In this document: in pieces, positions 16,897 through 26,077 of the stretch
Layout of the letters: each line of letters opens with the position of its first letter
Position numbering within the stretch: the first letter of the stretch is position 1
DNA from: Methylobacterium terrae
Lineage (GTDB): Bacteria; Pseudomonadota; Alphaproteobacteria; Rhizobiales; Beijerinckiaceae
Assembly: GCF_003173755.1 (NCBI RefSeq)
Contig: NZ_CP029553.1
Span: forward strand, 4,550,001-4,614,000
Reading direction: 5' to 3'
DNA length: 64,000 nucleotides
The notes under the pieces: generated by a model
Told to the model about the DNA's origin: nothing
Database searches by the model: none
The model's input: only the letters and a program-made list of their open reading frames with translations
Position numbers and translations under genes: made by a program

Positions 16897-17800
16897 GATC
16901 GGCGGCGACCTGCCCCGGCCGCGCCATCTCCTCGCGCAGGAGGCGCACGAAGCTCGCGGCGAACATGCTGAGCGCGGTGCCGGCCTTCATGGCGATCCAG
17001 GTCTCGAAGACCGGCGCCTCCTCGATCGGCAGCACCCGGATGCCCGGAAAGGCGTCGTACGCGATGGTGAACTGGTCGATCACCGCGATGCCGAGGCCCG
17101 CCCGCACCAGCGAGCACACCGTCGAGCCGAACCGCGCCCGGATCGTGATGCCGTAGGACAGGCCGCGCGCGCGGAAGATGTCGGACATGATCCGGCCGTA
17201 GGGGTCGTTCGGGTCGATGCCGATCAGGGGGTGGCGCACGATCTCGGCCGCCGAGATCGAGGAGCGGCCCGCGAGGGGGTGGTCGAGCGGCACGATGCAG
17301 AACAGGCCGCCGCGGGCCAGCGGCTCGAAGGTGAGCGCCGGGTGGTCGAGGCGGTAGCTCATCGCCACCACCTCGCCCTTGCCGAGCAGCAGGTAGTCGA
17401 TCGCCTCCTCGAGCTTGAGGATGTTGATGTCGATGACGAGGTGGGGATAGGCCGCGCGCACCCGCTCGATCGCGCGGGGCACCATCACGTGGGAGATCGA
17501 CGGCACCGAGCCGATCAGCAGGTCCTGGCCCGCTCCCCCTTGCGTCCGCTCCAGCACGAAGCGCAGGTCCTCGACCTTGTCGAAGACCGCGTTGATCTGC
17601 TCGAAGACGTGGCGCGCCTGCTCGGAGGGCACGAGGCGCCCGGCCCGCCGGTCGAAGAGGCGGATGCCGAGCGAGGTCTCGGTGTACTTCATCAGCCGGC
17701 TGATGCCCGGCGCCGAGACGTTGAGGAGGCGCGCCGCGCCGGCGATGGTGCCCGTCACCATCACGGCGCGGGCGACCTCGATCTGGCGCAGGGTCAACAT
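16892..17800 (-). CDS. LysR family transcriptional regulator
   Basis: A 302-residue LysR protein. The N-terminal winged helix (MLTLRQIEVARAVMVTGTIA then AARLLNVSAPGISRLMKYTE) is followed by a periplasmic-binding-like effector domain from about residue 92. It precedes aroE and the MHS transporter on the same strand and probably controls them in response to a hydroxy-acid ligand. The HTH wording (ISRLMKYTETSLGIRLFDRR) resembles regulators of opine or quinate-type catabolism, but the ligand is unknown. Confidence 0.88.
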   Translation of the reverse strand: MLTLRQIEVARAVMVTGTIAGAARLLNVSAPGISRLMKYTETSLGIRLFDRRAGRLVPSEQARHVFEQINAVFDKVEDLRFVLERTQGGAGQDLLIGSVPSISHVMVPRAIERVRAAYPHLVIDINILKLEEAIDYLLLGKGEVVAMSYRLDHPALTFEPLARGGLFCIVPLDHPLAGRSSISAAEIVRHPLIGIDPNDPYGRIMSDIFRARGLSYGITIRARFGSTVCSLVRAGLGIAVIDQFTIAYDAFPGIRVLPIEEAPVFETWIAMKAGTALSMFAASFVRLLREEMARPGQVAADP

Positions 17801-17860
17801 CGGGCGGCCTCCGGGCGGCGGGACGGGACGGGCGGTCCTCCCCTCCTATCCCAGGCTTCG

Positions 17861-18736
17861 TCACGCCACGTCGAGGCCCAGGTCGACGATCGGGGCGCTG
17901 TGGGTGATCCAGCCGGCCGAGATCAGGTCGACGCCCGCGGCCGCGACGGCGCCGACCGTCTCGCGGGTGATCCGGCCCGAGGCCTCGCTCACCGCCCGCC
18001 CGTCGATCATCGCCACCGCCCGGCGCAGGGTCTCGGGGGTCATGTTGTCGAGGAGGACCGCGTCGGCGCCGACCGCCAGCGCCTCCTCGAGCTGCGCCAG
18101 GGTGTCGACCTCGACCTCGATCCGGACGAGGTGGCCGACGCCCGCGCGGGCGCGCCGCACCGCCGGGGCGACGCCGCCCGCCACCGCGACGTGGTTGTCC
18201 TTGATCAGCACCGCGTCGTCGAGGCCGAAGCGGTGGTTCGCCCCGCCCCCGGCCCGCACCGCGTGCTTCTCGAGCGCGCGCAGGCCCGGCGTGGTCTTGC
18301 GGGTGCAGACGATGCGCGCCCGGCCGTGCGGGCGGGCGGCCTCGACCAGGGAGGCGGTCGCGGTGGCGACGCCGGAGAGCCGGCAGAGCAGGTTGAGGGC
18401 GACGCGCTCGGCCGAGAGGATCGCCCGGGCCGGGCCGTCGAGGGCGATCACCGCCTCGCCCGGCGCGACCGTGCTGCCGTCCGGGCGCAGGACCGAGACC
18501 GTCACCGCGGGATCGAGGAGCCCGAAGGCGAGCGCCGCCGCGTCCGTGCCCGCCACCGTGCCGGCCTCACGGGAGACGATGGCGCCGGAGAAGCGCGCCG
18601 CGGCCGGGACGATGCTGTCGGTGGTGAGGTCGCCGGCGCGGCCGAGATCCTCCAGCAGGGCCGACCGCACGACCGGCTCGACGAGGAGGCGGGGCAGGGC
18701 GGGGAGGGAGGGCAGGAGAGTGGGCATGTCGGTCAT
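17861..18736 (-). CDS. nadC: Nicotinate-nucleotide pyrophosphorylase (quinolinate phosphoribosyltransferase)
   Basis: A 291-residue type II phosphoribosyltransferase that converts quinolinate and PRPP to nicotinate mononucleotide, the third step of de novo NAD synthesis. Motifs: ALLEDLGRAGDLTTDSI, SAERVALNLLCRLSGVAT, ARIVCTRKTTPGLRALEKHA, GGGANHRFGLDDAVLIKDNH and VLLDNM. The start ATG overlaps the nadB stop by 4 nt (ATGA at 18733-18736). Last gene of nadABC. Confidence 0.96.
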   Translation of the reverse strand: MTDMPTLLPSLPALPRLLVEPVVRSALLEDLGRAGDLTTDSIVPAAARFSGAIVSREAGTVAGTDAAALAFGLLDPAVTVSVLRPDGSTVAPGEAVIALDGPARAILSAERVALNLLCRLSGVATATASLVEAARPHGRARIVCTRKTTPGLRALEKHAVRAGGGANHRFGLDDAVLIKDNHVAVAGGVAPAVRRARAGVGHLVRIEVEVDTLAQLEEALAVGADAVLLDNMTPETLRRAVAMIDGRAVSEASGRITRETVGAVAAAGVDLISAGWITHSAPIVDLGLDVA

Positions 18737-20319
18737 CGGGCATCCTCGAGGGGGGAGGGCAGGGGATCGCCGGGGGCGTTCGCGGCGGCCAGGGCATCCG
18801 AGACGTCCAGGGCATCCGCGGTGGCGAAGGCATCCGCGGTGGCGAAGGCTTGGGCCAGCGTGATCTCGGTGTGGCGGGGCGGGTGCTGCTCCGGGTGGTC
18901 GGCCCGCCAATGGGCCCCGCGGCTCTCGCGCCGGCCGAGGGCGGCGGCGGCGATCACGAGGCCCGCCGTCGCCTCCGCCGAGCCGGCCCGCGCGAGGGCG
19001 GCGAGCCGCCGCGTCGCCCGGGCGAGGCCGGCCTCGTGGCGCACCAGCCCGACCTCGGCCTCCATCAGGGCGCGGATCTCCAGCCGCGCGTCCGGGGCGG
19101 AGCTTGACGCCGGGGTGGGATCCGCCTCCGGAGCACGGCCTCGCCCGGCCGCAGGAGCGGCACCCCGGATGTCGTCCGCGACGAGGCCGGCGAAGGCCAT
19201 CGCCTCGAGGAGCGAGTTGCTGGCGAGCCGGTTGGCGCCGTGCAGCCCCGTGGAGGCGACCTCGCCGCAGGCCCACAAGCCCGGCAGCGACGCGCGGCCG
19301 CCCCCGTCCACCCGGATCCCGCCCATGTGGTAGTGGGCGGCCGGCCGCACCGGGATCGGGCTTGCGGCCGGGTCGAGCCCGGCGGCGCGGCAGAGGGCGG
19401 CGACGGTCGGGAAGCGGCGCGCGACGTCGAGGCGGCGCGCGTCGAGGAAGACCGCCTCGCCGCGCGCGGTGCGCCGTGCGATCGCCCGGGCGACCACGTC
19501 GCGGGGCGCGAGCTCCGCGCCGGCGATGCCGGCCATCACCCGGCCGCCCGACGCGTCGACCAGGGTCGCGCCCTCGCCGCGCAGGGCCTCGGTGGCGAGC
19601 GGCAGGGGACCGCCCCCGGGAACCGCGATCGCGGTCGGGTGGAACTGCACGAACTCGGGGTCGCGCAGGACCGCCCCCGCCCGCGCCGCCAGGACGAGGC
19701 CGGAGCCGACCGCGCCGGCGGGGTTCGTGGTCGAGCGGTAGAGCCCGCCGAGGCCCCCGGTCGCGAGCACCACGGCCCGCGCCGGCAGGTCGACGACGCC
19801 CCGATTCGTGCGGAGGACGAGCCCGGTCACCCGGCCCTCGCTCCCTCGCGCCAGGGCCGTCGCCCGTCCGACCACGACCGCGATCGACGGGCAGGCCGCC
19901 GCGGCCCGGGCGAGGGTCCGCAGCACCGCCGCGCCGGTGGCGTCGCCCCCGGCCTTGACGATGCGGCGGCGGCCATGGGCAGCCTCGAGGCCGAGCGCCG
20001 GGGCGCCGTCGGGCCCGCGGTCGAATTCGAGGCCGAGCCCGGACAGCCACGCCACCAGGCCGGGGCCGGCCTCGGCGACCCGCAGGGCGACGCCCTCGTC
20101 GCTCAGGCCCGCGCCGGCCGCGAGCGTGTCGGCGGCGTGGAGGGCCGGCGCGTCGTCGGGCCCGATCGCCGCCGCGATGCCCCCTTGCGCCCAGGCGGTC
20201 GCGGTCTCCTCGCCGAGCGGCGCGGCGGTGACGAGGGTGACGGGGAGCGGCGCGAGCCGCAGGGCCGTGGCGAGGCCGGCGACGCCGGACCCGACCACGA
20301 CGATCCCGTCCGCGCTCAC
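18733..20319 (-). CDS. nadB: L-aspartate oxidase
   Basis: A 528-residue FAD flavoprotein oxidising L-aspartate to iminoaspartate for NAD synthesis. The FAD loop is [17 protein letters not shown]; other blocks are [35 protein letters not shown] and [20 protein letters not shown]. The start is GTG at 20319, overlapping the nadA stop (GTGA). The C-terminus carries an in-frame duplication of an 18-bp unit (18811-18828 and 18829-18846), giving [13 protein letters not shown] beyond the conserved helical domain; it is probably neutral. Confidence 0.95.
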   Translation of the reverse strand: MSADGIVVVGSGVAGLATALRLAPLPVTLVTAAPLGEETATAWAQGGIAAAIGPDDAPALHAADTLAAGAGLSDEGVALRVAEAGPGLVAWLSGLGLEFDRGPDGAPALGLEAAHGRRRIVKAGGDATGAAVLRTLARAAAACPSIAVVVGRATALARGSEGRVTGLVLRTNRGVVDLPARAVVLATGGLGGLYRSTTNPAGAVGSGLVLAARAGAVLRDPEFVQFHPTAIAVPGGGPLPLATEALRGEGATLVDASGGRVMAGIAGAELAPRDVVARAIARRTARGEAVFLDARRLDVARRFPTVAALCRAAGLDPAASPIPVRPAAHYHMGGIRVDGGGRASLPGLWACGEVASTGLHGANRLASNSLLEAMAFAGLVADDIRGAAPAAGRGRAPEADPTPASSSAPDARLEIRALMEAEVGLVRHEAGLARATRRLAALARAGSAEATAGLVIAAAALGRRESRGAHWRADHPEQHPPRHTEITLAQAFATADAFATADALDVSDALAAANAPGDPLPSPLEDAR

Positions 20320-21317
20320 GGCCGCACCGCCAGCATGCGCTCGACGGCGCGGCGCGCCGGGGCGATCAGGGCGTCCGGCACCGTGACCTCGTGCGTCAGC
20401 CCCTCCAGGCTGCGCCGGATCTTCCTCAGGCTGATCCGCTTCATGTGCGGGCAGAGGTTGCACGGCTTGACGAACGCCACGTCCGGATTGCGGACCGCGA
20501 GGTTGTCGGCCATGGCGCATTCGGTGATCATCACCACCTGCGCCGGCCGGTGCGTCTCGACGTAATCCTGCATCGCCGCGGTCGAGCCGGAGAAATCGGC
20601 CTCCGCCACCACCGCGGGCGGGCATTCGGGGTGGGCCAGCACCGTGACGCCCGGATAGGCCTCGCGCGCCTCGCGGATATCCGCGGCGGTGAAGCGCTCG
20701 TGCACCTCGCAATGCCCGGCCCAGGTCAGGATCTCGATCCCCGGCAGCTCGGCCTGGACGTTCTGCGCCAGGTACTCGTCCGGGATCATCAGCACGCGCG
20801 GGGCGCCGAGGGACTCGACGACGGCTCTCGCGTTGCCGGAGGTGCAGCAGAGGTCCGACTCGGCCTTCACGGCGGCGGAGGTGTTGACGTAGGTCACCAC
20901 CGGCACGCCGGGGTGGCGGCGGCGCAAGCTCCGCACGTCGGCCGCGGTGATCGACTCCGCCAGCGAGCAGCCCGCTTCCGGATCGGGAATCAGCACGGTC
21001 TTGCCCGGGTTCAGGATCTTGGCGGTCTCTGCCATGAAGTGGACGCCCGCCAGCACGATCACGTCGGCGTCGGTCCGGGCCGCCTCGCGGGCGAGCGCCA
21101 GGCTGTCGCCGACGATGTCCGCCACGGTGTGGAAGATCTCCGGCGCCTGGTAGTTGTGCGCCAGCACCACGGCGTTGCGCGCGCGCTTGAGCGCCTGGAT
21201 CGCCGCCACGTCGTCGGCGAGGGCCGGCCACTCGATCGCCGGCACGTGGTGGCGCACCTTCTCGTAGAGGTCCGGCAGGGGCAGGGCTCCCGCCCGATCG
21301 AGGAGTGACGCGTCCAT
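20316..21317 (-). CDS. nadA: Quinolinate synthase A
   Basis: A 333-residue [4Fe-4S] enzyme condensing iminoaspartate with dihydroxyacetone phosphate to quinolinate. Family blocks include [60 protein letters not shown] and [14 protein letters not shown]; the Cys of the last three are the expected cluster ligands. GGGAGG 5 nt before ATG 21317 supports the start. First gene of nadABC, with NadQ-type operators just upstream. Confidence 0.96.
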   Translation of the reverse strand: MDASLLDRAGALPLPDLYEKVRHHVPAIEWPALADDVAAIQALKRARNAVVLAHNYQAPEIFHTVADIVGDSLALAREAARTDADVIVLAGVHFMAETAKILNPGKTVLIPDPEAGCSLAESITAADVRSLRRRHPGVPVVTYVNTSAAVKAESDLCCTSGNARAVVESLGAPRVLMIPDEYLAQNVQAELPGIEILTWAGHCEVHERFTAADIREAREAYPGVTVLAHPECPPAVVAEADFSGSTAAMQDYVETHRPAQVVMITECAMADNLAVRNPDVAFVKPCNLCPHMKRISLRKIRRSLEGLTHEVTVPDALIAPARRAVERMLAVRP

Positions 21318-21333
21318 TCTCGCCTCCCGAGAT

Positions 21334-21350
21334 ATGCTCAAAATGAGCAT
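21334..21350. promoter_or_regulatory. NadQ-type operator 1 (perfect)
   Basis: ATGCTCA-AAA-TGAGCAT, a perfect 7-bp inverted repeat with 3-bp centre, 17 bp before the nadA start codon. Position, symmetry and the adjacent nadQ gene support repression of nadABC by NadQ in response to NAD status. Confidence 0.75.
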
Positions 21351-21392
21351 TTACCCGGCTAGGCTAGTCCGCCGCAGAACGCTTGTCGAGAT

Positions 21393-21409
21393 ATGCAGCA
21401 TCTGAGCAT
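21393..21409. promoter_or_regulatory. NadQ-type operator 2 (imperfect)
   Basis: ATGCAGC-ATC-TGAGCAT. One half matches operator 1 exactly and the other differs at two positions. Its centre is 59 bp from that of operator 1, about 5-6 helical turns, which would suit cooperative binding or looping. Confidence 0.6.
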
Positions 21410-21461
21410 AAGTGCGGCGAGGCGACGCAGTACCCGCGTCCTGCCGCCCCTCGGAAGGCTC

Positions 21462-22448
21462 TCAGCCCGATCGGCCGGAGGGCAGCCGCAGGCCCGGGGC
21501 GGGGCGTTCGAGCAGTACCTCGCGGCGGAAGCGCATGAGTCGAGCCGGCCGCCCGCCGGTCTCGGCCGTGACGGCCTCGGTCTCCTCGACGAGGCCCTGC
21601 TGGGCGACGAGGCGGCGGAAATTCTGCTTGTGCAGGAGGATGCCCGACAGGGCCTCGACCACGCGCTGGAGCTGGCCGAGGGTGAAGGCCGGCGGCATCA
21701 GCTCGAAGACGACGGGCCGGTACTTGATCTTGCCGCGCAGGCGCCCGAGGGCGGTGGCGAGCATCCGGCGGTGGTCGAAGGCCATGGCGTGGCCGGCGAC
21801 GCGGTCCGCGGCTCCCGCCTCGGGCACGAGGCCGGCCTCGAACAGCAGCTCGTAGCGCTCCAGGACCCGCTCCTCGTTCCAGCCGCTCCCGGCCGCGCCG
21901 AAGGTCAGGCCGATCCGGTCGCCGCGGCGCCGCTCCTCCTCCGGGCTCGCCGCGGCGCCGGCCCAGGCCTCGAGCCGGGCCATGATCGCGTCGAGGGCGG
22001 GCGGGCGCCCGGCCCGCCAATCCTCGTAGGGGAAGTAGCGGTACCAGCTCTGCCAGGCCGAATCGGCGGCGGGGCGCGCCTCCCGCACCAGGGCGAGATA
22101 GGCGACCGAGAGGGCGTGCCGGCCGCCCTGCGCCTCGCCGCCCGCCTCCCCGATCCCGGGCCGGCGGTTGCGGTCGCCGAATGTGTAGAGCTGCTCGACG
22201 TAGCCGAGGCTCTGGCCGGTCTGGCGCTCGACCCAGGCCCGCAGGCCCCGTTCCAGGGTCGGATGGGCCGGCTCCAGGGGACCGGCCGGCAGGCCCTCGG
22301 CCCGGCCCTCGGGCTGGCCGGGCACGGGCACGGTCAGGACCCGCGGCTCGTCCCGGGTGCCGTCCTGAGCCGCGGCCAGGGCCGCCGCCAGGATCGCCGC
22401 CGCGAGGCCGACCATGGGTGCCGACGCCCTCGGCTCCGCCTCGCTCAT
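21462..22448 (-). CDS. nadQ: NAD biosynthesis transcriptional regulator NadQ (Nudix-like + winged helix)
   Basis: A 328-residue protein matching the alphaproteobacterial NadQ (COG4111-type) regulators. The N-terminal Nudix-like ligand domain has TLERGLRAWVERQTGQSLGY, VEQLYTFGDRNR and LSVAYLALVREA. The C-terminal winged helix has GKIKYRPVVFELMPPAFTL, LHKQNFRRLV and GGRPARLMRFRRE. No catalytic Nudix box is visible, as expected for a regulator. It is transcribed towards nadABC, with 144 bp between carrying two palindromes of the expected size. ATG 22448 is used; ATG 22415 (MVGLAAAILA) is an alternative. Confidence 0.85.
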   Translation of the reverse strand: MSEAEPRASAPMVGLAAAILAAALAAAQDGTRDEPRVLTVPVPGQPEGRAEGLPAGPLEPAHPTLERGLRAWVERQTGQSLGYVEQLYTFGDRNRRPGIGEAGGEAQGGRHALSVAYLALVREARPAADSAWQSWYRYFPYEDWRAGRPPALDAIMARLEAWAGAAASPEEERRRGDRIGLTFGAAGSGWNEERVLERYELLFEAGLVPEAGAADRVAGHAMAFDHRRMLATALGRLRGKIKYRPVVFELMPPAFTLGQLQRVVEALSGILLHKQNFRRLVAQQGLVEETEAVTAETGGRPARLMRFRREVLLERPAPGLRLPSGRSG

Positions 22449-22547
22449 CGCCCTCTCTCCCCGGTTCGCCGGGGCTTTATCACGGCGCGGGCCCGGCGAC
22501 AGGCCCGGTGTTAGGTCCTCGATGTCGGGATCCTCGGCGAGCCTGCC

Positions 22548-23771
22548 TCACCCCGCCGCGGCGAGGCCGGGCGCGCCCTGCCGGGCCGGCGCGGCGCCGG
22601 CGACCTCGCGCACCAGGAGCCAGAACAGCGCCACCAGCACGAGCGGCGTGCCGCCGAAGCCCATCATCTGCAGCGGCATCATCAGGGTCGGGGCGAGCCA
22701 GGCGAAGACCGTGACCCGGCCCGGCTCGGCGCCGGGCCGGGTCACGGTCTTCTCCGCGGCCGAGAGCCGCCAGACCAGCACCGCCGCGAGCGCGGTCAGG
22801 TCGTAGTTGAAGGCGTAAGGAGTCAGGAGCGGCGCGGCGGCGGCGAGCACGCCGGCCCGCTGCACGGGATCGCGGGTCCGCCGCACGGCCCAGATCGCCG
22901 CGGCGAGGACCGGGATCGCGACGAGGGCCTGGAGGATCCAGGCCGCGTTCATCGGCAGCCCGAAGGTGCGCGCGCCGGCGAAGACCGAGGCCATCATGAA
23001 CGGGTAGAAGCCGACGAAGCGCTCGAGCAGGCTGTACTGGTAGGCGCTGGTCTCGACGAGGTAGTGCCGCCAGGGCTCGACCCCGAAGGCGAAGAGCGAG
23101 GCGCCGACGAGGAGGAGCGCGGTCGCCGTCGCCGCGGCGATGGTCCGCCACGCGCCGAGCGCCAGGAGGGCGAGCGGCAGCACCAGGCCGAGATGCGGCT
23201 TGCAGGTGAGGAGGCCGAACAGGATGCCGGCGAGAACCGGGCGCCGGTCGAGGGCGAGCAGGCCGCCGAGGAACAGCGCGGCGGTGAGGAAGCCGTTCTG
23301 GCCGCCGACGGCGTTGATGAGGCAGGCCGGCGCGAGGGCGAGGAGCACGAGCGCCCGCCACCGCCGCCCCGGCGCGACCCGGCTCAGCGTCACGCCCGCG
23401 AAGGCGGCGAACAGCCCGACGGTCCACAGCGCGAGGGCGGCGAAGTAGGGCAGCTGCCCCAGCGGCCACAGCAGCAGCAGCGTGAAGGGCGGGTAGCCCC
23501 AGTTATGGAACGGCAGGGGGGCGCCGAAGAGGGTGCCGATCGCCGCGTGATAGGCGTCGAGGTCGAACAGGGTGGCGAGCCGGCCCGAGGTCGCGAGCTG
23601 CGGCCCGACCCAGTTGTTGATGAAGTCGCGCCCGATCGGGTGGCCGGTGACGTCGAGCCCCGCCCCGGCCGGCCAGTAGAACCGCACGACGAGGGGCAGC
23701 GCGCTCAGGAGCCCGAGCAGCACCAGGAGCACGGTCGGGTCGGCGGAGCGCCGGGAGGGGGTCGGGGACAT
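22548..23771 (-). CDS. GT87-family membrane glycosyltransferase (DUF2029)
   Basis: A 407-residue integral membrane protein with about ten hydrophobic helices. It has the GT87/DUF2029 arrangement: GRDFINNWVGPQLATSGRL with an early acidic residue in the first outer loop, HNWGYPPFTLLLLWPLGQLP, and GLLTCKPHLGLVLPLALL. Such enzymes use polyprenyl-phosphate sugars to glycosylate envelope lipids or polymers. The next genes on the strand are a methyltransferase and a GT2 transferase, so an envelope glycolipid pathway is likely. The DNA near 22718-22746 contains a strong GC hairpin inside the coding region. Confidence 0.82.
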   Translation of the reverse strand: MSPTPSRRSADPTVLLVLLGLLSALPLVVRFYWPAGAGLDVTGHPIGRDFINNWVGPQLATSGRLATLFDLDAYHAAIGTLFGAPLPFHNWGYPPFTLLLLWPLGQLPYFAALALWTVGLFAAFAGVTLSRVAPGRRWRALVLLALAPACLINAVGGQNGFLTAALFLGGLLALDRRPVLAGILFGLLTCKPHLGLVLPLALLALGAWRTIAAATATALLLVGASLFAFGVEPWRHYLVETSAYQYSLLERFVGFYPFMMASVFAGARTFGLPMNAAWILQALVAIPVLAAAIWAVRRTRDPVQRAGVLAAAAPLLTPYAFNYDLTALAAVLVWRLSAAEKTVTRPGAEPGRVTVFAWLAPTLMMPLQMMGFGGTPLVLVALFWLLVREVAGAAPARQGAPGLAAAG

Positions 23772-23787
23772 CGGGCCCTCCCGGCGG

Positions 23788-24471
23788 TCAGCCGGAGATC
23801 AGGAGGTAGAGGTTCGAGCTCGCCGGGCCGAGGCGCAGGCCGGTATGGCCGATTCGCGCCCGCCGTCCCGGCGGCACCAGGGCGGCGAGGCGCGAGCGCG
23901 ACATCAGGATCAGGTTCTGCTCCTCGGCCCAGTCGGCCTTGCCGAGGCGCCGGCAGGCGAAGCGGAAGGGTGCGTCGGCGTAGTGCAGCAGCGGGATGCC
24001 GGTATGGTGCTCGACCGGGAAGAAGCGGTGCGGCACCGTCAGGAACACGGTGTGGGCGACCCGCAGCATCTCGGCCAGCATCAGGCGCTGGTTGGCGGGG
24101 CTGCCGACATGCTCCAGCACCGCGTTCGAGGTCGCGACGTCGAAGCTCGCATCGGCGAAGGGCAGGCGGCAATCGGCGGCGACCCGCTGGTAGGCCACGG
24201 CCGGATGGGCGGCCCGGAACGCCTCGGCGCTGCCGAGCCCGACCGCGGTGATCCGCTCCGGGTGGGGGTAGCGGCGCTCCAGCACGTTGGCAGCGTCGTT
24301 GACCACGTCCGAGACGCCGATGTCGAGGATCGTGGTCCCGGGCGCGGGCCGGGCAAGCCGCAGGAAGTCGGCGTAGATGCGGTCGCGCGCGGCCGCCGTC
24401 AGGCGCTCGCCGAGGGAGCGGGGGGCCGCCGCCTCGTAGTACTTGTCGTCGAGGGTCGCGTCGGCGCTCAC
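23788..24471 (-). CDS. SAM-dependent class I methyltransferase
   Basis: A 227-residue methyltransferase of the Methyltransf_11 type. The SAM-binding strand is TTILDIGVSDVVNDAANVLE, with FDVATSNAVLEHVGSPANQ as motif IV. GVSDVVND is unusual compared with the common D-x-G-x-G-x-G loop but is seen in envelope-sugar methyltransferases. The start GTG 24471 overlaps the stop of the upstream GT2 gene (GTGA). It lies between two glycosyltransferases, so it may methylate the same glycan or lipid. Target unknown. Confidence 0.8.
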   Translation of the reverse strand: MSADATLDDKYYEAAAPRSLGERLTAAARDRIYADFLRLARPAPGTTILDIGVSDVVNDAANVLERRYPHPERITAVGLGSAEAFRAAHPAVAYQRVAADCRLPFADASFDVATSNAVLEHVGSPANQRLMLAEMLRVAHTVFLTVPHRFFPVEHHTGIPLLHYADAPFRFACRRLGKADWAEEQNLILMSRSRLAALVPPGRRARIGHTGLRLGPASSNLYLLISG

Positions 24472-25484
24472 GGCTGGATCTCCCGCGGGGCGTCCGGGGC
24501 CGGCAGGTCGAGGTAGCGCATGCGCTTGAACTCCCGCTGGCTCGCGCCGACCGCGTCGACGATGAGGCCGCAGGTCAGGCTCATGAAGGCGAGCTGCATC
24601 AGGGCGGCGGCGAGCACCGCCGAGGGCAGGCGCGGCACCAGGCCGGTCTCCAGGAAGGTGGCGGCCACCGGCAGGCCGAGGACGAGGCCCGCCGCCGCCA
24701 TGACGGCGGCGAGGCCGCTGAAGAAGCGCAGCGGCCGCACCGCCTTGTACATCAGGGCGATCTTGCCGAGGATCCGCGCCCCGTCGCGCCACTTGCTGAG
24801 CTTGCTCGCCGAGCCCTCCGGCCGGGCCCGGTAGGGCAGGGCGATCTCGACCGTGGCGAGCCGCAGGTCGAGGGCGTGGACCGACAGTTCGGCCTCGATC
24901 TCGAAGCCCGACGAGGAGGCCGGGAACGACTTGGCGAAGCGCCGCGAGACCACGCGGTAGCCCGACAGGATGTCGGTGAAGCCGTCGCCGAACAGGCGCA
25001 TCACCAGCCGGTTGAACAGCCAGTTGCCGAAGCGGTGGCCGCGGGCGAAGGCGTCGGCGCCGCCCTCGCGGGCGCCCACCACCATGTCGACCTGCTCGGT
25101 CACGAGGGCGTCGATCAGCCGGCCGGCGGCCGCCGCGTCGTAGGTCAGGTCGCCGTCGGCCAGCACGTAGAGGTCGGCCTCGATGTCGGCGAACATCCGG
25201 CGCACGACGTTGCCCTTGCCCGGCCGCCGCTCCCGCCGCACCACCGCGCCCGCCGCCGCGGCGACGGCGGCGGTGCGGTCGGTGGAGTTGTTGTCGTAGA
25301 CGTAGATCGTGGCGCCCGGCAGGACGCGGCGGAACTCCGCCACCACCTGCCCGATCGTCGCCTCCTCGTTGAGGCAGGGCAGCAGCACCGCGATGGCGCG
25401 GTTGCGCACGAAGGTGGCCTGCGGCAGCAGGTCCATCAGCTCGCGCCGGACCTGGGATTCCTGGATTCTGGCGGCTTGGGTCAT
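24468..25484 (-). CDS. GT2 family glycosyltransferase, polyprenol-phosphate sugar synthase type
   Basis: A 338-residue GT-A glycosyltransferase. IAVLLPCLNEEATIGQVVAE opens the nucleotide-sugar domain, VYDNNSTDRTAAVA follows, and the D-x-D equivalent is ADGDLTYDA. GYRVVSRRFAKSFP and SSSGFEIEAEL match dolichol-phosphate-mannose-synthase relatives. Two C-terminal membrane helices (about 262-320) anchor it. It would provide a lipid-linked sugar for the GT87 enzyme two genes downstream. First gene of a three-gene operon with 4-nt overlap or short gaps. Confidence 0.87.
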   Translation of the reverse strand: MTQAARIQESQVRRELMDLLPQATFVRNRAIAVLLPCLNEEATIGQVVAEFRRVLPGATIYVYDNNSTDRTAAVAAAAGAVVRRERRPGKGNVVRRMFADIEADLYVLADGDLTYDAAAAGRLIDALVTEQVDMVVGAREGGADAFARGHRFGNWLFNRLVMRLFGDGFTDILSGYRVVSRRFAKSFPASSSGFEIEAELSVHALDLRLATVEIALPYRARPEGSASKLSKWRDGARILGKIALMYKAVRPLRFFSGLAAVMAAAGLVLGLPVAATFLETGLVPRLPSAVLAAALMQLAFMSLTCGLIVDAVGASQREFKRMRYLDLPAPDAPREIQP

Positions 25485-25664
25485 GGGCGTCCCGCCGGGG
25501 CGGCGCGTCGGCGGCCCGCCCCCTCGCGCGACCCTAGAATCCGGTGCGTTAACGGGCGGTTGAGCGTGGCTGGCGTAGAGAGCACCGCCTGATCGCGTCG
25601 CGGCGGAGGCCACGCCGCGGCGGCGCAACCGTGCCCCACGGGCTTGCGGCTTTTCATGCGCCAC

Positions 25665-25714
25665 CCCCTTTCCCGGACGACTGTAGCGTCAGCGGAAGAG
25701 ATCCGGGAAAGGGG
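25665..25714. repeat. Inverted repeat in non-coding region
   Basis: CCCCTTTCCCGGA (25665-25677) pairs with TCCGGGAAAGGGG (25702-25714) around a 24-nt loop. A second pair, ACGAGGAC / GTCCTCGT (about 25724-25764), follows. The two lie between the GT2 gene and the RES remnant. Terminator or fossil mobile-element end; no flanking target duplication is evident. Confidence 0.5.
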
Positions 25715-25779
25715 AGGCGGCTTACGAGGACACGTGCGCCTCGGCTGCACCGAACCGTCCTCGTGCCCCGGAAAACGCG

Positions 25780-25995
25780 CGAGCCCGCGAGGCGGCGCGC
25801 CGCGATCCGCGGGGCGGCGGCCCGCACGGTGATCGCGTAGTGGTCGCCCTGCGCGACCTCCAGGACGCCCCGGGGGCGATAGGCGACGGCGTTCGCGCCG
25901 CCGGCGTGGCGCAGGCTGTCGTACAGGATGCCGTGCCCGCCCGACGCCCGCACCGCCTCGCCGAAACGCTGCGAGGCGGCGTAGTCCTCCGCCGG
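25780..25995 (-). pseudogene. Remnant of a RES-domain (NAD+ phosphorylase toxin) gene
   Basis: The minus-strand translation reads AEDYAASQRFGEAVRASGGH, then GILYDSLRHAGGANAVAYRP and RGVLEVAQGDHYAITV. This fits the C-terminal part of a RES domain (Y-x-S-x-R-x-x-G-G-x-N...P). The upstream two thirds, with the Arg and Glu of the active site, is absent: the frame runs directly into the end of the histidine kinase gene. No Xre antitoxin is nearby. The 593 bp between 25485 and 26077 therefore look like debris of a RES-Xre module. Confidence 0.6.
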
Positions 25996-26077
25996 GCGCG
26001 GCGTGCCGGATCTGGTCCAGATCTGGACTGGTACAAGCAGGCGTGTGCAAGCCGGCCCGTGCCGCTCCACCGGGCTC

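Noticed and set aside
25481..26050. 189-codon minus-strand frame in the RES remnant region
   Set aside because: Arg/Pro-rich shadow; the RES similarity is in the neighbouring frame.
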